Shown here: positions 18,078-27,025 of the stretch, piece after piece | How the letters are laid out: each line of letters opens with the position of its first letter | How positions within the stretch are numbered: the stretch's first letter is position 1 | Source of the DNA: CAYLLD01 sp964425135 | Lineage (GTDB): Bacteria; Pseudomonadota; Alphaproteobacteria; Rhodobacterales; Rhodobacteraceae | Length of the DNA stretch: 64,000 nt | Direction of reading: 5' to 3' | Assembly: GCA_964425135.1 (NCBI GenBank) | Contig: CAYRKW010000003.1 | Coordinates: 1 to 64,000, forward strand | Notes under the pieces: generated by a model | What the model was told of the DNA's origin: nothing | Databases searched by the model: none | Seen by the model: the letters and a program-made list of their open reading frames with translations, nothing else | Position numbers and translations under genes: made by a program

Positions 18078-18682
18078 ATACCGCTATCCTCATCTCCGGC
18101 AGCGGCTCGAACATGGTTGCGCTGGTCGAGGCGATGCAAAGCGGTCTGGCCCAAGCAACGCCCAAACTTGTCCTGTCGAACAAAAGCGATGCGGGCGGTC
18201 TGGCCAAAGCGCAGGCGATGGGCGTGCCCACCCAAGTGCTCGACCATCGCGGCTATCAAAGCCGAGGCGCGTTCGAGACCGCGCTGCATGATCTGCTGAC
18301 CGATCATGCCATCGACCTCATTTGCCTGGCCGGTTTCATGCGCATCCTGGGCGCTGAGTTTGTTGGCAAATGGCAGGGCCGCATGCTCAACGTCCATCCC
18401 TCCATTCTGCCCGCCCTGCGCGGCCTTGAAACCCATGCCCGCGCGCTGGACGAAGGCTGGGTGCATCACGGCTGCACGGTCCATGAGGTCACGCCCGAAC
18501 TCGATGAAGGCCCGATTGTCGGGCAGGGCATCGTCCCGGTTCACCCCGATGATGATCCCCAAACCCTGGCGCGGCGTGTGCTGGCGATGGAACATCGTCT
18601 CTACCCGCAGGCCTTGGCGCGGTTTGTCTCCGGCGACCGGACGATCCTACGTCTGGTCGATGACAGCATAACCGCCGGATAA
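18074..18682 (+). CDS. purN: Phosphoribosylglycinamide formyltransferase PurN
   Basis: A 202-residue enzyme that transfers a formyl group from 10-formyl-THF to GAR in purine synthesis. The start is a GTG overlapping the purM stop (GTGA). Motifs are LISGSGSNM for phosphate binding, LAGFMRIL, the catalytic NVHPSILPAL, and GCTVHEVTPELDEGPIVGQ with the conserved His and Asp. Coupling to purM is the usual arrangement. Confidence 0.96.
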   Translation: MNTAILISGSGSNMVALVEAMQSGLAQATPKLVLSNKSDAGGLAKAQAMGVPTQVLDHRGYQSRGAFETALHDLLTDHAIDLICLAGFMRILGAEFVGKWQGRMLNVHPSILPALRGLETHARALDEGWVHHGCTVHEVTPELDEGPIVGQGIVPVHPDDDPQTLARRVLAMEHRLYPQALARFVSGDRTILRLVDDSITAG

Positions 18683-18698
18683 TACCTCTCCCACCTCA

Positions 18699-18719
18699 AA
18701 TTGGTCCTTAATTGGTGCA
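18699..18719 (+). promoter_or_regulatory. Helically phased AATTGGT direct repeats upstream of amt
   Basis: AATTGGT occurs at 18699-18705 and again at 18710-18716, 11 bp apart, so both lie on one face of the helix. The second runs into GGTGCA, which is one arm of an NtrC-type site; the other arm is not present. They lie about 110-130 bp before the ammonium transporter start and may bind an activator. Unproven. Confidence 0.3.
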
Positions 18720-18826
18720 ATAAATTCGCTGTTTGGTTTTGAACTGGTTTCGCGGTATGGTGCTGATGTGCGTCATTCCGACGCAACAAGAAACAGAACC
18801 GATCAACCTCAACAGGGACGAGGATA

Positions 18827-20233
18827 ATGGAAGAACAACTCGCACAGCTGACGGCGCAAGTCGCAGCGTTGGAGGCTAAGGCAAACGTGACGAACACGAT
18901 GTTTGCCGAGACCTACTACTATTTAACGATTCCACTGATGGTTATCATCCACGCCGGGTTTTTGGCGTATGAAATGGGGGCGTCGCGCCAGAAAAACGTG
19001 CTTGCGTCAGGTGTGAAAAACATTCTCGCTTTTGCGTTCATGGTGCCGACCTTCTATTTCTTCGGCTGGTGGATTTACTGGGGTTTCCCAACAGGTCTGT
19101 CGTTTTCCGCTGGTGAATGGGGCATTTCAGGCGCCGAATACGCAGCCTTTGCACTGCCGTGGTCCGAAAGCATGGGACCAAACCTCGCCGATCAGTCCAC
19201 AGGTGTTTTCTGGGGCGCCTTCACGCTGTTTGCCGCCACCACCGCATCAATCATGTCAGGTGCTGTGATTGAGCGTATTCAGGTCGTCGGATTCGTCGTT
19301 CTCGCCATCGTTCTTGGCTCCTTCGCGTGGGTCGTGGCTGCTGCCTGGGGTTGGCATGCAGACGGCTGGCTGGTGACCCAATGGGGCGTTCACGACTTCG
19401 GCGCGGCCGGTCTTGTTCACGCCGTCGCAGGCTTCTTTGCGCTCGGTGTTTTGATCAACCTTGGACCGCGCATCGGCAAGTTTAATCCCGATGGCACGGC
19501 CAATGACATTTCCGGTCACAACCTGCCGCTGACACTGGTTGGCCTGATGCTGATCATCGTCGGCTTCTGGGGCTTCCTGATGGCCTGTGTGATCGTGCCG
19601 AATGAAGGATGGAGCTGGTATATCACCGATGGCGCAGGCGCCGCCGGTTACGCCGCGACCATCTACGGCACGCCCATGACGCTGAGCGCGCTTGCCTTCA
19701 ACATCCTCATGGGGTTTGCAGGCGGTATCATCGGCGCATGGTGGGTGACACGCGATCCGTTCTGGATGATGTCGGGTGGTCTTGCGGGCATCATTGCATG
19801 TGCCTCCGGCCTCGACGTCTACTGGCCACCGCTTGCCTTTATCATGGGCGCTGCAGGCGGGGCCTTGCTCAAGCCATGCGCAAGCTGGCTGGAGCGGCGC
19901 GGCATTGACGATGCGGTTGGCGCGGTCACAGTCCACGGCACCATCGGCCTCTTCGGTCTGATCATGTTCGGCGTCTGGGGATCGGGCCTGCCCGCGCTTC
20001 AGGATGCGGCTGGCGATGGTCTGGCGCATGTCTCGATCATCGGCCAGCTCGTGGGCGCTGTCGTCTTCTTCCTTTTGGGGTTCGTCCCCGGTTATGTGGT
20101 CTCCTTGATCCTCAACATGCTCGGACTGCTCCGTGTGAGTGAGGATGCAGAGATCGCCGGTCTCGATCTGACCAAAGTGCCGGTGCAAGCCTATCCCGAA
20201 GGTATCAACATCTCACCCAATCCAGCCGAATGA
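18827..20233 (+). CDS. amt: Ammonium transporter (Amt family)
   Basis: A 468-residue inner-membrane channel for ammonium/ammonia. It has about 11 helices after an N-terminal segment predicted to be a short amphipathic coil (MEEQLAQLTAQVAALEAKAN). Pore landmarks are the first conserved His in DFGAAGLVHAVAG and the second in VTVHGTIGLFG, plus AFTLFAATTASIMSGAVIERI. Many relatives sit beside a PII gene (glnK); here there is none, and a 56-residue membrane protein follows instead. It has its own promoter region after purN. Confidence 0.9.
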   Translation: MEEQLAQLTAQVAALEAKANVTNTMFAETYYYLTIPLMVIIHAGFLAYEMGASRQKNVLASGVKNILAFAFMVPTFYFFGWWIYWGFPTGLSFSAGEWGISGAEYAAFALPWSESMGPNLADQSTGVFWGAFTLFAATTASIMSGAVIERIQVVGFVVLAIVLGSFAWVVAAAWGWHADGWLVTQWGVHDFGAAGLVHAVAGFFALGVLINLGPRIGKFNPDGTANDISGHNLPLTLVGLMLIIVGFWGFLMACVIVPNEGWSWYITDGAGAAGYAATIYGTPMTLSALAFNILMGFAGGIIGAWWVTRDPFWMMSGGLAGIIACASGLDVYWPPLAFIMGAAGGALLKPCASWLERRGIDDAVGAVTVHGTIGLFGLIMFGVWGSGLPALQDAAGDGLAHVSIIGQLVGAVVFFLLGFVPGYVVSLILNMLGLLRVSEDAEIAGLDLTKVPVQAYPEGINISPNPAE

Positions 20234-20269
20234 GCTGCGATAGGTTTATGAAAAACAAGGAGACCCAAC

Positions 20270-20440
20270 ATGGGATATGATCTGGAAAACTGGGACGGCA
20301 TCGAAGGCCCGATCTACATCGGCGCAGGCAGCGCAGAAATGATCTGGCTTATCATCGCCATCGTGATCTGTGTGGTCGCCTGCATCTCCGGCAGCCGCCA
20401 CGAGCTACACGCCTACCGCAAATTGCGCGACCGGAAATAA
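20270..20440 (+). CDS. 56-residue single-helix membrane protein linked to amt
   Basis: ATG at 20270 with AAGGAG upstream; it ends at the TAA at 20438-20440. The sequence starts MGYDLENWDGIEGPIYIGAG, then one hydrophobic helix at about residues 24-40 (MIWLIIAIVICVVACIS), then a basic cytoplasmic tail (HELHAYRKLRDRK). I know no family for it. It begins 36 bp after amt and precedes an intrinsic terminator, so it is co-transcribed with amt and could bind or regulate the transporter. The strong ribosome site and correct membrane topology support a real gene. Confidence 0.8.
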   Translation: MGYDLENWDGIEGPIYIGAGSAEMIWLIIAIVICVVACISGSRHELHAYRKLRDRK

Positions 20441-20465
20441 GCGCAAGGCGTGAGATGAAACCAAG

Positions 20466-20495
20466 AAGGCCGCTCCTACGGGGGCGGCCTTTTTC
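20466..20495 (+). terminator. Intrinsic terminator of the amt operon
   Basis: AAGGCCGC and GCGGCCTT make a perfect 8-bp stem with a 10-nt loop, followed directly by a run of five T. It lies 25 bp after the small membrane protein gene and ends the amt transcript. The following 145 bp to the TRAP gene stop codon show no further feature. Confidence 0.9.
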
Positions 20496-20640
20496 TGTGA
20501 CACCAATGAATGCCATCGGGCGAGCGTCAGCGAGACCAATCGAGGCGTTCGATCGGCCCAAACGCCTTCGGTCGGACCGCTCTCAATTCGCGCTCTAAAC
20601 AAGGATTAAACAACCCGCCCGCTACATGCACCACGATCCA

Positions 20641-22542
20641 CTACCGCATCTGCTCGGGCAGCCACGTCGCAAGCCCCGGAAACGCCGTCAGTATCCCGAC
20701 CATCACAACCATGATTGCAAACATCGGCAGTGCCGTTTTCGCGATATAGGTGATGTCGTGCCGTGTCATGCCCTGCAGCACGAAAAGGTTGAACCCAATC
20801 GGCGGCGTGATCTGTGCCATCTCCACCACCACAACAATGAAAATCCCGAACCAGATCAGATCAATCCCGGCGGCGCGTATCATCGGCTCAATAATCGCCA
20901 TGGTCAGCACCACGGCGGAAATTCCGTCTAGGAACATGCCGATGATGATGTAAAACACCGTCAGCGCCGCAATCAGCGCAAAGGGCGACAGCTCTAGCGC
21001 CGCGATATATTCGGCCAAAGCGCGCGGCAGTCCGGTAAAGCCCATCGACAGCGACAAGAAGAACGCGCCCATCAGGATCAGCGCGATCATGCAGGAGGTG
21101 CGGGTTGCGCCCAAGAGGCTCTCCTTGAACGTGGTGATCGTCAGTGATCCCTGGATCAGCGCGAGCACCAGCGCACCAATTACGCCAAACGCCGCCGCCT
21201 CTGTTGCAGTGGCATAACCTGCATACATCGACCCGATCACCAAGAGCACGAGCGCAATCACAGGGATCAGCAATGTCGAGTTTTTCAGCGCTTTGACGAA
21301 CCCAATCCGCGGCTCCGGCTCTGGCCTCTGATCCGGGCGCAAATAGTACCACGCGACGATATAAAGCATGAAAAGCGAGGCCAGCACCAAACCGGGCACG
21401 ACACCGGCTATAAAGAGCTTGGTGATACTCTCCTTCACCGTCACCCCGTAGACGATCAAGGTCAGCGACGGCGGGATCATCAGACCCAGCGTCGCCGCCC
21501 CCGCCAGCGTACCAATCGTCATGAACTCAGGATAGCCGCGCGCCCGCAACTCCGGGATCGACATCTTGCCCACCGTGGTCAGTGTCGCAGCCGATGAGCC
21601 GGAAACCGCTGCAAAGACCGTACACCCGACAACATTCGTATGCAGCAGCCCGCCGGGAATGCGCGCAAGCCAGGGCGCCAGCCCCTTGAACATGTCCTCG
21701 GACAGCCGCGTGCGGAACAGGATCTCGCCCATCCAGATGAACAGGGGCAGGGCGGTCAGCGTCCAGCTCGATGCGCCGGTCCAAACCGTGATGATCATCG
21801 AATTGCCCGGGTTGCGCGTCGTAAACCCGATCATCCCCATATAGGCCACACCCATCAGCGCGAGGCCAACCCAGATGCCGGACCCGAGCAGGAAAAAGAG
21901 GACAAAGAGGAAAATGCCGATCTTCAGCGCAACCGCATCGCGATCAAAGCCGGTCATCATCACCAGCGCTGAATAGACAACCAGCAGGAACGCCCCCGAC
22001 AGCAGCATCCGTGCCTGCTTTGAGGCGAACAGATGCGCCGTCCAGGGCTGCGCATCCTCATCATCAACGCCCTGCCAAGACGTCATCAGAATGCGCACCA
22101 GATTATCCACCACCGCAATCGCAAAGATCACCGATCCGATGGCCATAAACGTCTGCGGGATCCACAGGGGCGTTGCATCCTGCCCTTGCGATATATCGTT
22201 GATCTTGGCGCTCAGCCGCGTGGCTTTGACCGCGTAATACGCCAGAAAACACGCCACCAGCGAAGCGATGGTGTAGCACCATATCTCCATCCCGCGCCGC
22301 CACCGGCCTGATTTGGTGACAAAGAGCGAAACGCGAATATGGGCGTTGTGATTGAAGGTATAGGCGAGCGCGAGAAACGACGTCGTCGACATCGCATAGC
22401 CCGCATAGTTGGCCCCGCCTGTAAAGATCGCGCCCGACCAGCGGGTCACCATCTGCGCTGTGACAAGCACCAGAATGGCAAGCAGCGATATAGCGGCGGC
22501 ATAGCCGGAAATTCGGTATAGACCATCAAGCGCGGATCGCAT
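20641..22542 (-). CDS. TRAP transporter fused permease (DctQ-DctM)
   Basis: A 633-residue inner-membrane protein. Residues 1-175 form a four-helix DctQ-like domain and the rest a DctM-like domain with about 12 helices, including GVAYMGMIGFTTRNPG, GCTVFAAVSGSSAATLTTVG, GTLAGAATLGLMIPPSL and PPIGFNLFVLQGM. TRAP systems move carboxylates and related acids with a sodium or proton gradient. It lies 115 bp after the dctP gene, which supplies its substrate. The fusion of the two permease parts is known in a subset of TRAP systems. Ligand unknown. Confidence 0.93.
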   Translation of the reverse strand: MRSALDGLYRISGYAAAISLLAILVLVTAQMVTRWSGAIFTGGANYAGYAMSTTSFLALAYTFNHNAHIRVSLFVTKSGRWRRGMEIWCYTIASLVACFLAYYAVKATRLSAKINDISQGQDATPLWIPQTFMAIGSVIFAIAVVDNLVRILMTSWQGVDDEDAQPWTAHLFASKQARMLLSGAFLLVVYSALVMMTGFDRDAVALKIGIFLFVLFFLLGSGIWVGLALMGVAYMGMIGFTTRNPGNSMIITVWTGASSWTLTALPLFIWMGEILFRTRLSEDMFKGLAPWLARIPGGLLHTNVVGCTVFAAVSGSSAATLTTVGKMSIPELRARGYPEFMTIGTLAGAATLGLMIPPSLTLIVYGVTVKESITKLFIAGVVPGLVLASLFMLYIVAWYYLRPDQRPEPEPRIGFVKALKNSTLLIPVIALVLLVIGSMYAGYATATEAAAFGVIGALVLALIQGSLTITTFKESLLGATRTSCMIALILMGAFFLSLSMGFTGLPRALAEYIAALELSPFALIAALTVFYIIIGMFLDGISAVVLTMAIIEPMIRAAGIDLIWFGIFIVVVVEMAQITPPIGFNLFVLQGMTRHDITYIAKTALPMFAIMVVMVGILTAFPGLATWLPEQMR

Positions 22543-22610
22543 TGGCGCTGCTCCTTAGATATTGTGCAACGTCGGCATGCGTTACTTACTTACTTCCGGC
22601 GAGCGAAAAT

Positions 22611-22637
22611 CCCCTGCTCACGCACGGCGCGCAGGGG
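22611..22637 (-). terminator. Hairpin between TRAP binding protein and permease genes
   Basis: CCCCTG and CAGGGG form a 6-bp stem around a 15-nt loop, followed on the minus strand by ATTTTC. The weak T-run suggests partial termination or protection of the upstream dctP message. It mirrors the hairpin at 8984-9009 in the sugar operon. Confidence 0.5.
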
Positions 22638-22657
22638 GCGTTTGTGGGTGGGATTAC

Positions 22658-23629
22658 CTATTTGTAGGCGTCCACAATGGCCGCACCGTCAGCGCCGGCG
22701 TTCTCCAGCCACTCGCCGGTCATTGTCGCGCCGATCTCTGCCAGATCAGCGGCCAAAGCGTCACCGGGTGCTGCGACATTCATGCCATTATCCGCAAGCG
22801 TCTTGAGGAACCCTTCGGCAAGCTCAGCAGCGGTTGCAGTTCCGACGGCTTCGGCCTTGGCAGCCTCTTCCATCAGGCAGTTTTGCGACGCTTCTGGCAG
22901 CGCGTTATAGGCTTCTGTGTTCACGAAGATCGAATTGCGCGGCAGCCATGCCTTGGCATCGTAGAAGTGGGACAGGTCTTCCCAAACCTTTTCATCCACA
23001 CCGGTCGAGCCGGACGAGATGAACGCCGAGACCACGCCTGTCGCCAGCGCTTGCTTCAGCTCTGCCGCTTCGATCTGCGCCGGGATCATGCCCGCAAGTT
23101 CTGCAACCCGCGCAGTCGCCGCGTTATAGGCGCGGAATTTCACGCCCTCCACATCCGATGTACTCGCAACTTCCTGCGCGAAATAGAGCCCTTGTGGCGG
23201 CCAGGGCACCGAGTAAAGCAGCGTCAGACCCTGATCGTTGAGAATTTTGTTCAGCGTCGGCTTGGCTGCATCCCGCAGCTTGTCGGACGCCTCAAACGAT
23301 GTGGCAAGGAACGGCACGGAATCGTAGCCGAAAACCGCGTTTTCATTGGCATGGGCCGACAAAAGCCGCTCACCGATCTGCGCTTCGCCAACCTGAACCG
23401 CACGCTTGATCTCACCGCCCTTGAAGAGCGAGCCACCAGCGTGAATGGTGATTTTCAGCTCGCCGCCGGTGCAGGCATCCACAGCTTCCACGAATTTTTG
23501 AGCATTTTCCGTGTGATAGTTATTTGCCGGATAGGCCATCGGCATATCCCAGTTTTCCGCAGCAAAGCCTGCACCGGCAAGCGCTGTGGACAGCGCGGTC
23601 GCGCCAAGAAGTGATTTTGCGAGTTTCAT
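22658..23629 (-). CDS. dctP: TRAP transporter substrate-binding protein (DctP)
   Basis: A 323-residue periplasmic protein; GGGAGA precedes the ATG at 23629. A signal peptide covers residues 1-23 (MKLAKSLLGATALSTALAGA, ending GFA). The mature part starts AENWDMPMAYPANNYHTENA. The family's ligand Arg region appears as GVKFRAYNAATARVAEL, and FISSGSTGVDEKVWEDLSHF fits the DctP ligand pocket. The substrate cannot be told from this. Confidence 0.92.
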   Translation of the reverse strand: MKLAKSLLGATALSTALAGAGFAAENWDMPMAYPANNYHTENAQKFVEAVDACTGGELKITIHAGGSLFKGGEIKRAVQVGEAQIGERLLSAHANENAVFGYDSVPFLATSFEASDKLRDAAKPTLNKILNDQGLTLLYSVPWPPQGLYFAQEVASTSDVEGVKFRAYNAATARVAELAGMIPAQIEAAELKQALATGVVSAFISSGSTGVDEKVWEDLSHFYDAKAWLPRNSIFVNTEAYNALPEASQNCLMEEAAKAEAVGTATAAELAEGFLKTLADNGMNVAAPGDALAADLAEIGATMTGEWLENAGADGAAIVDAYK

Positions 23630-23705
23630 TTGAGTTCTCCCTTGAACAGTGCCGCAGTTAAGCGCGATTCGCAGCAGGGGTGCAAGGAAGTGACCCTAGG
23701 GCAAC

Positions 23706-24680
23706 TCAGCCCGGTACCGGCGAGCCCGCATACGTATTGCGCGCCGCACTTTCGCGGATCAACCAACCGGTCACAATATCCCGCTTCGCATTCCGCCCGC
23801 TCTTGGTGCGCTCCAGCAGATAATACCCAAACGGCGTGCGCGTGTGCAGATCGCCCAACGGGCGCACAAGCTGACCGCTCTCCAGCAGATGATCCACCAG
23901 ATGCCCCCATCCCAATGCCACGCCCACACCCTCAACCGCCGCCTGAATAGCGTATGGATAGGTGTTGAATATCGACCGTTTCGACAACTCCGGCACATGC
24001 GCAAGATGATCGCGCAGCCATGTGTTCCAATTCATCCACTCCGAATGATTGCTCGAAACCTCGATCAAGGGCACATCGAGCAGCGACACCGGTTCGCGCA
24101 GCGACGGATTACGCTCCAGAAACTCCGGCGCGCAAACCGGGAAAATGATCTCTCCAAAGAGCTTTGTCGCATCGTGCTCTGGCCATTTGCCATTGCCCCG
24201 CAGGATCGACAGATCGACACTGTCCGCCAAACACTCCGCATCATCATCCGAGGCAACCAGCATAATGTTCAGCTGATTGTTGGCCTGCGAAAACTGCCGC
24301 ATCTTCGGGATCAACCAAAGGCTCGCCACCGAATTGGTCGCCGCCAGCGTGATCTCCGACACCGCTGTTTTGCCCGCCACACTTTCCGAGACATCACGCA
24401 ACGTCTGCATCGCGGGTGCAATCCGCTCCAGAAGCGATGTGCCTTGCTGTGTCAGCGTGACCGACTTGTGACCGCGCTCAAACAGTGCAATGCCATAGTG
24501 CGTCTCCAAGAGCCGCACCTTCCGGCTGATCGCGCTTTCACTCACCCCAAGCTCTTTGGAAGCGGAGGCAAAACTCTGCCAGCGCGCTGCAACTTCGAAT
24601 GTGTGCAGATAGCTCAACGGTGGCAGTGGATCTGTTTTGCGTCGCATCATCACCTTCGCGCCGGTCCGACGTCCCGACAC
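23706..24680 (-). CDS. LysR-type transcriptional regulator
   Basis: A 324-residue regulator. The winged helix lies at about residues 21-80 (FASASKELGVSESAISRKVR, then LFERGHKSVTLTQQG), and the ligand-binding domain fills the rest. A second ATG ten codons in (residue 11) may be the true start. The GcvA-like domain end is WGHLVDHLLESGQLVRPLGD. It is divergent from tmoX, with an inverted repeat between them, so it probably controls the TMAO operon. The TRAP operon downstream on the same strand is another possible target. Confidence 0.88.
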   Translation of the reverse strand: MSGRRTGAKVMMRRKTDPLPPLSYLHTFEVAARWQSFASASKELGVSESAISRKVRLLETHYGIALFERGHKSVTLTQQGTSLLERIAPAMQTLRDVSESVAGKTAVSEITLAATNSVASLWLIPKMRQFSQANNQLNIMLVASDDDAECLADSVDLSILRGNGKWPEHDATKLFGEIIFPVCAPEFLERNPSLREPVSLLDVPLIEVSSNHSEWMNWNTWLRDHLAHVPELSKRSIFNTYPYAIQAAVEGVGVALGWGHLVDHLLESGQLVRPLGDLHTRTPFGYYLLERTKSGRNAKRDIVTGWLIRESAARNTYAGSPVPG

Positions 24681-24718
24681 CCCAAAGACTGTAGTAAACT
24701 ATAGCAACGCCGCCTCCA

Positions 24719-24743
24719 TTTGCCACTAAAAAGTGAGGGCAAA
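24719..24743. promoter_or_regulatory. Inverted repeat, candidate LysR binding site
   Basis: TTTGCC and GGCAAA flank an inner pair CACT and AGTG around AAAA. The site lies 38 bp before the LysR start and about 160 bp before tmoX. It contains the interrupted-dyad shape (T-N11-A) of LysR boxes. A shorter TAGT-AA-ACTA palindrome lies just to its left at 24692-24701. Confidence 0.5.
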
Positions 24744-24904
24744 GACCCTCAAGAATATGTGGTGACAAAGATCACGAGCGTGGCATGATGTGGCGGTCCG
24801 GGCAGTGCTTACCCACCGTCTGAGCCAAGAAAATCAGTGAAGCGAGAGCTGTCAATTCATCCCATCGATGAAATGCGCAGGTCCGATACCACAGGGAGAA
24901 AACT

Positions 24905-25849
24905 ATGAAATTGTTTGATAAAAAAGCGATTGCAGCCACAGTTGCCTTGTCCATGGCAACAGCCTCCGGCGCGGCTTTCGCTCAAGATTCGGCCAAGCCC
25001 ATTGTTATTCCGACACACAACTGGTCCAGCCAGGTCGTGATGGCCTATGTCATCGGCGGCATTTTTGAGAGCATGGGCAACAACGTCGAATATGTCCCCG
25101 CCGACACCCAAGGCGTCTACGAGGCGATCCGCAACGACGACGTGACCATCTCCCATGAAGTTTGGCAGTCCACGTTCGGCGCGTCCTTCTACAACGCCAT
25201 GGAAAAAGGCGGCGTGATCGATGCTGGTAACCACGCCGCGACGACCTTGGAAGAAATGGGCGTTCCGGGCTATGTGATCGAGCAGAATCTCTGCCCCGGT
25301 CTGCCAAATTGGGAAGCGCTCAAAGACTGCCCGGAGGTTTTCGCCACGGCCGATTCTGACGGCAAGGGCCGCTGGCTCGAAGGACCGCAAAGCTGGCACG
25401 GCGATCTGATGCCCGACCGCATCAAGGCGCTGGGTCTTGAAGATCTCTACACCGTGAAATTCGCCGGTGGCGCTGACGCGCTTTGGGCCGAACTTGATTC
25501 TGCCAAGAAAGAAGGCCGCGGGATCATCACCTTCAACTGGACGCCAAACTTCACAGACGCGGACGGCTTCGTCTTCATCGAATTCCCCGAATATTACGAT
25601 GGCTGCCGGATCGAGGACGGTGGTGACGGAAAATGTGGTTCGCCCAAAGGCTGGCTGAAAAAAGCGGCGAATTACAAATTCCCCAAAACACACCCGCTTG
25701 CCTATAAAGCCTACACTAAAATCTCGTTCACCACGACGCAGATCGGTCAAATGGCCGCCCTCGTTGACATCGACAAGATGAGCCATCAGGACGCTGCGAC
25801 CAAATGGCTGGCCGATAACGAAGACGTTTGGAAGCCTTTCACTCAGTAA
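24905..25849 (+). CDS. tmoX: TMAO ABC transporter periplasmic binding protein TmoX
   Basis: A 314-residue OpuAC-family protein with a signal peptide (residues 1-26, cut after AFA). GGGAGA stands eight bases before the ATG. It binds a quaternary or N-oxide amine in the periplasm. Trp residues in HNWSSQ, VWQSTF, LPNWEAL, SWHGDL and FNWTPNF could supply the aromatic cage used by this family. The paired Cys in NLCPGLPNWEALKDCPEVF and YDGCRIEDGGDGKCG could form disulfides. The TMAO assignment rests on the linked tmoW, tmoV and tdm genes; glycine betaine or choline remain alternatives. Confidence 0.85.
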   Translation: MKLFDKKAIAATVALSMATASGAAFAQDSAKPIVIPTHNWSSQVVMAYVIGGIFESMGNNVEYVPADTQGVYEAIRNDDVTISHEVWQSTFGASFYNAMEKGGVIDAGNHAATTLEEMGVPGYVIEQNLCPGLPNWEALKDCPEVFATADSDGKGRWLEGPQSWHGDLMPDRIKALGLEDLYTVKFAGGADALWAELDSAKKEGRGIITFNWTPNFTDADGFVFIEFPEYYDGCRIEDGGDGKCGSPKGWLKKAANYKFPKTHPLAYKAYTKISFTTTQIGQMAALVDIDKMSHQDAATKWLADNEDVWKPFTQ

Positions 25850-25973
25850 CATCGAGCAAGCAATAGCGCTGCGCCCGTGCGAACATCTCGCGGGCGCAGC
25901 GTGTCAAATGCAAGCGCGCCGCGCTTGAGGTATGGATTGCGTAGTGAAATTAATGCCTTCAGGACACCCCACA

Positions 25974-27023
25974 ATGGGATCAGCACAAACACCAACCGCC
26001 AGCGCTCCGGTCATCAAATGTGACAGCGTTTACAAGATTTTCGGGGACGGTGCGGCGCGGCTGTTACGTGACGCCAATGGCGTCGTGGATGCCCAGAAAT
26101 TTCAGGACGCGGGCTGCGTCGTTGGCGTGAACAACGCCTCCTTTGAGGTCCATAAGGGCGAGATGCTGATTGTCATGGGGCTCTCTGGCTCCGGCAAATC
26201 GACGCTTCTGCGCTGTATCTCCCGCCTCACCGAAGCCACCGCTGGCGATGTTTATATCGACGGCGAAAATATCGTGAAGATGAACGCCAAGCAGCTGATC
26301 CAACTGCGCCGCAACAAGATGGGCATGGTGTTCCAGAGCTTTGCGCTTTTGCCGCAAAAGACCGTTCTGGAAAACATCGCCTTCCCCCTTCAAATCAAGG
26401 GAACGCCGACCAAGGACGCCATGCTGCGCGCCAAGGAAATGGTCGATCTTGTCAGCCTTTCGGGCCGCGAGAATTATTATCCACGCCAGCTTTCGGGCGG
26501 TCAGCAGCAGCGCGTCGGCATTGCCCGCTCGCTCGCGGTCGAGCCGGACATCTGGTTCCTCGATGAGCCATTCTCCGCCCTCGATCCGCTGATCCGCAAG
26601 GAAATGCAGGACGAATTCTTGCGCCTCCAGGGCGTGCTCAACAAGACCATCCTGTTTGTCACGCATGATTTTTCCGAAGCGCTCCGCCTTGCCGACCGGA
26701 TAGCGATCATGAAAGACGGGATCATTGAGCAGTTGGATACGCCCGCCAATATCGTGCTCAACCCGGCCACAGACTACGTTCATAAATTCACCGAAGAAGT
26801 GCCGCGCGAGAAGGTGCTGAAAGTCAAATCGGTGATGGATGCGGTAGATCCACAAGGCGATTATGCTGATTTCACCGTGCCGGGCGATGCGATTATCGAG
26901 ACAGTGATGGAAGGGGTGCTCTCCCAACAAAAGCCGGTGCGCGTTGCAGATGAAAACGGTGGCGTGATCGGCTCGATCCACGCATCGAGCATGATCCATA
27001 TGCTGTTTGGCAAAGACCGATAG
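25974..27023 (+). CDS. tmoW: TMAO ABC transporter ATP-binding protein TmoW
   Basis: A 349-residue ATPase (start at 25974, with AGGA nine bases upstream; an ATG at 25932 would add 14 residues but has its GAGG only one base away). It resembles ProV/OpuAA: Walker A GLSGSGKST, Q-loop MVFQSFALLPQ, signature LSGGQQQR, Walker B IWFLDEPFSALDPL, switch FVTHDF. The C-terminus contains a CBS-like regulatory segment (VPGDAIIETVMEGVLSQQ). It drives uptake with TmoV and TmoX. Confidence 0.88.
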   Translation: MGSAQTPTASAPVIKCDSVYKIFGDGAARLLRDANGVVDAQKFQDAGCVVGVNNASFEVHKGEMLIVMGLSGSGKSTLLRCISRLTEATAGDVYIDGENIVKMNAKQLIQLRRNKMGMVFQSFALLPQKTVLENIAFPLQIKGTPTKDAMLRAKEMVDLVSLSGRENYYPRQLSGGQQQRVGIARSLAVEPDIWFLDEPFSALDPLIRKEMQDEFLRLQGVLNKTILFVTHDFSEALRLADRIAIMKDGIIEQLDTPANIVLNPATDYVHKFTEEVPREKVLKVKSVMDAVDPQGDYADFTVPGDAIIETVMEGVLSQQKPVRVADENGGVIGSIHASSMIHMLFGKDR

Positions 27024-27025
27024 GC

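Noticed and set aside
18765..18790. Sigma-54-like element (TGG...TGC) upstream of amt
   Set aside because: The spacing between the GG and GC doublets is nine bases where sigma-54 promoters need ten, and no second NtrC arm is present.
24857..25852. 331-codon antisense frame opposite tmoX
   Set aside because: Mirrors the tmoX codons; tmoX has a signal peptide, ribosome site and family match, the antisense frame has none.
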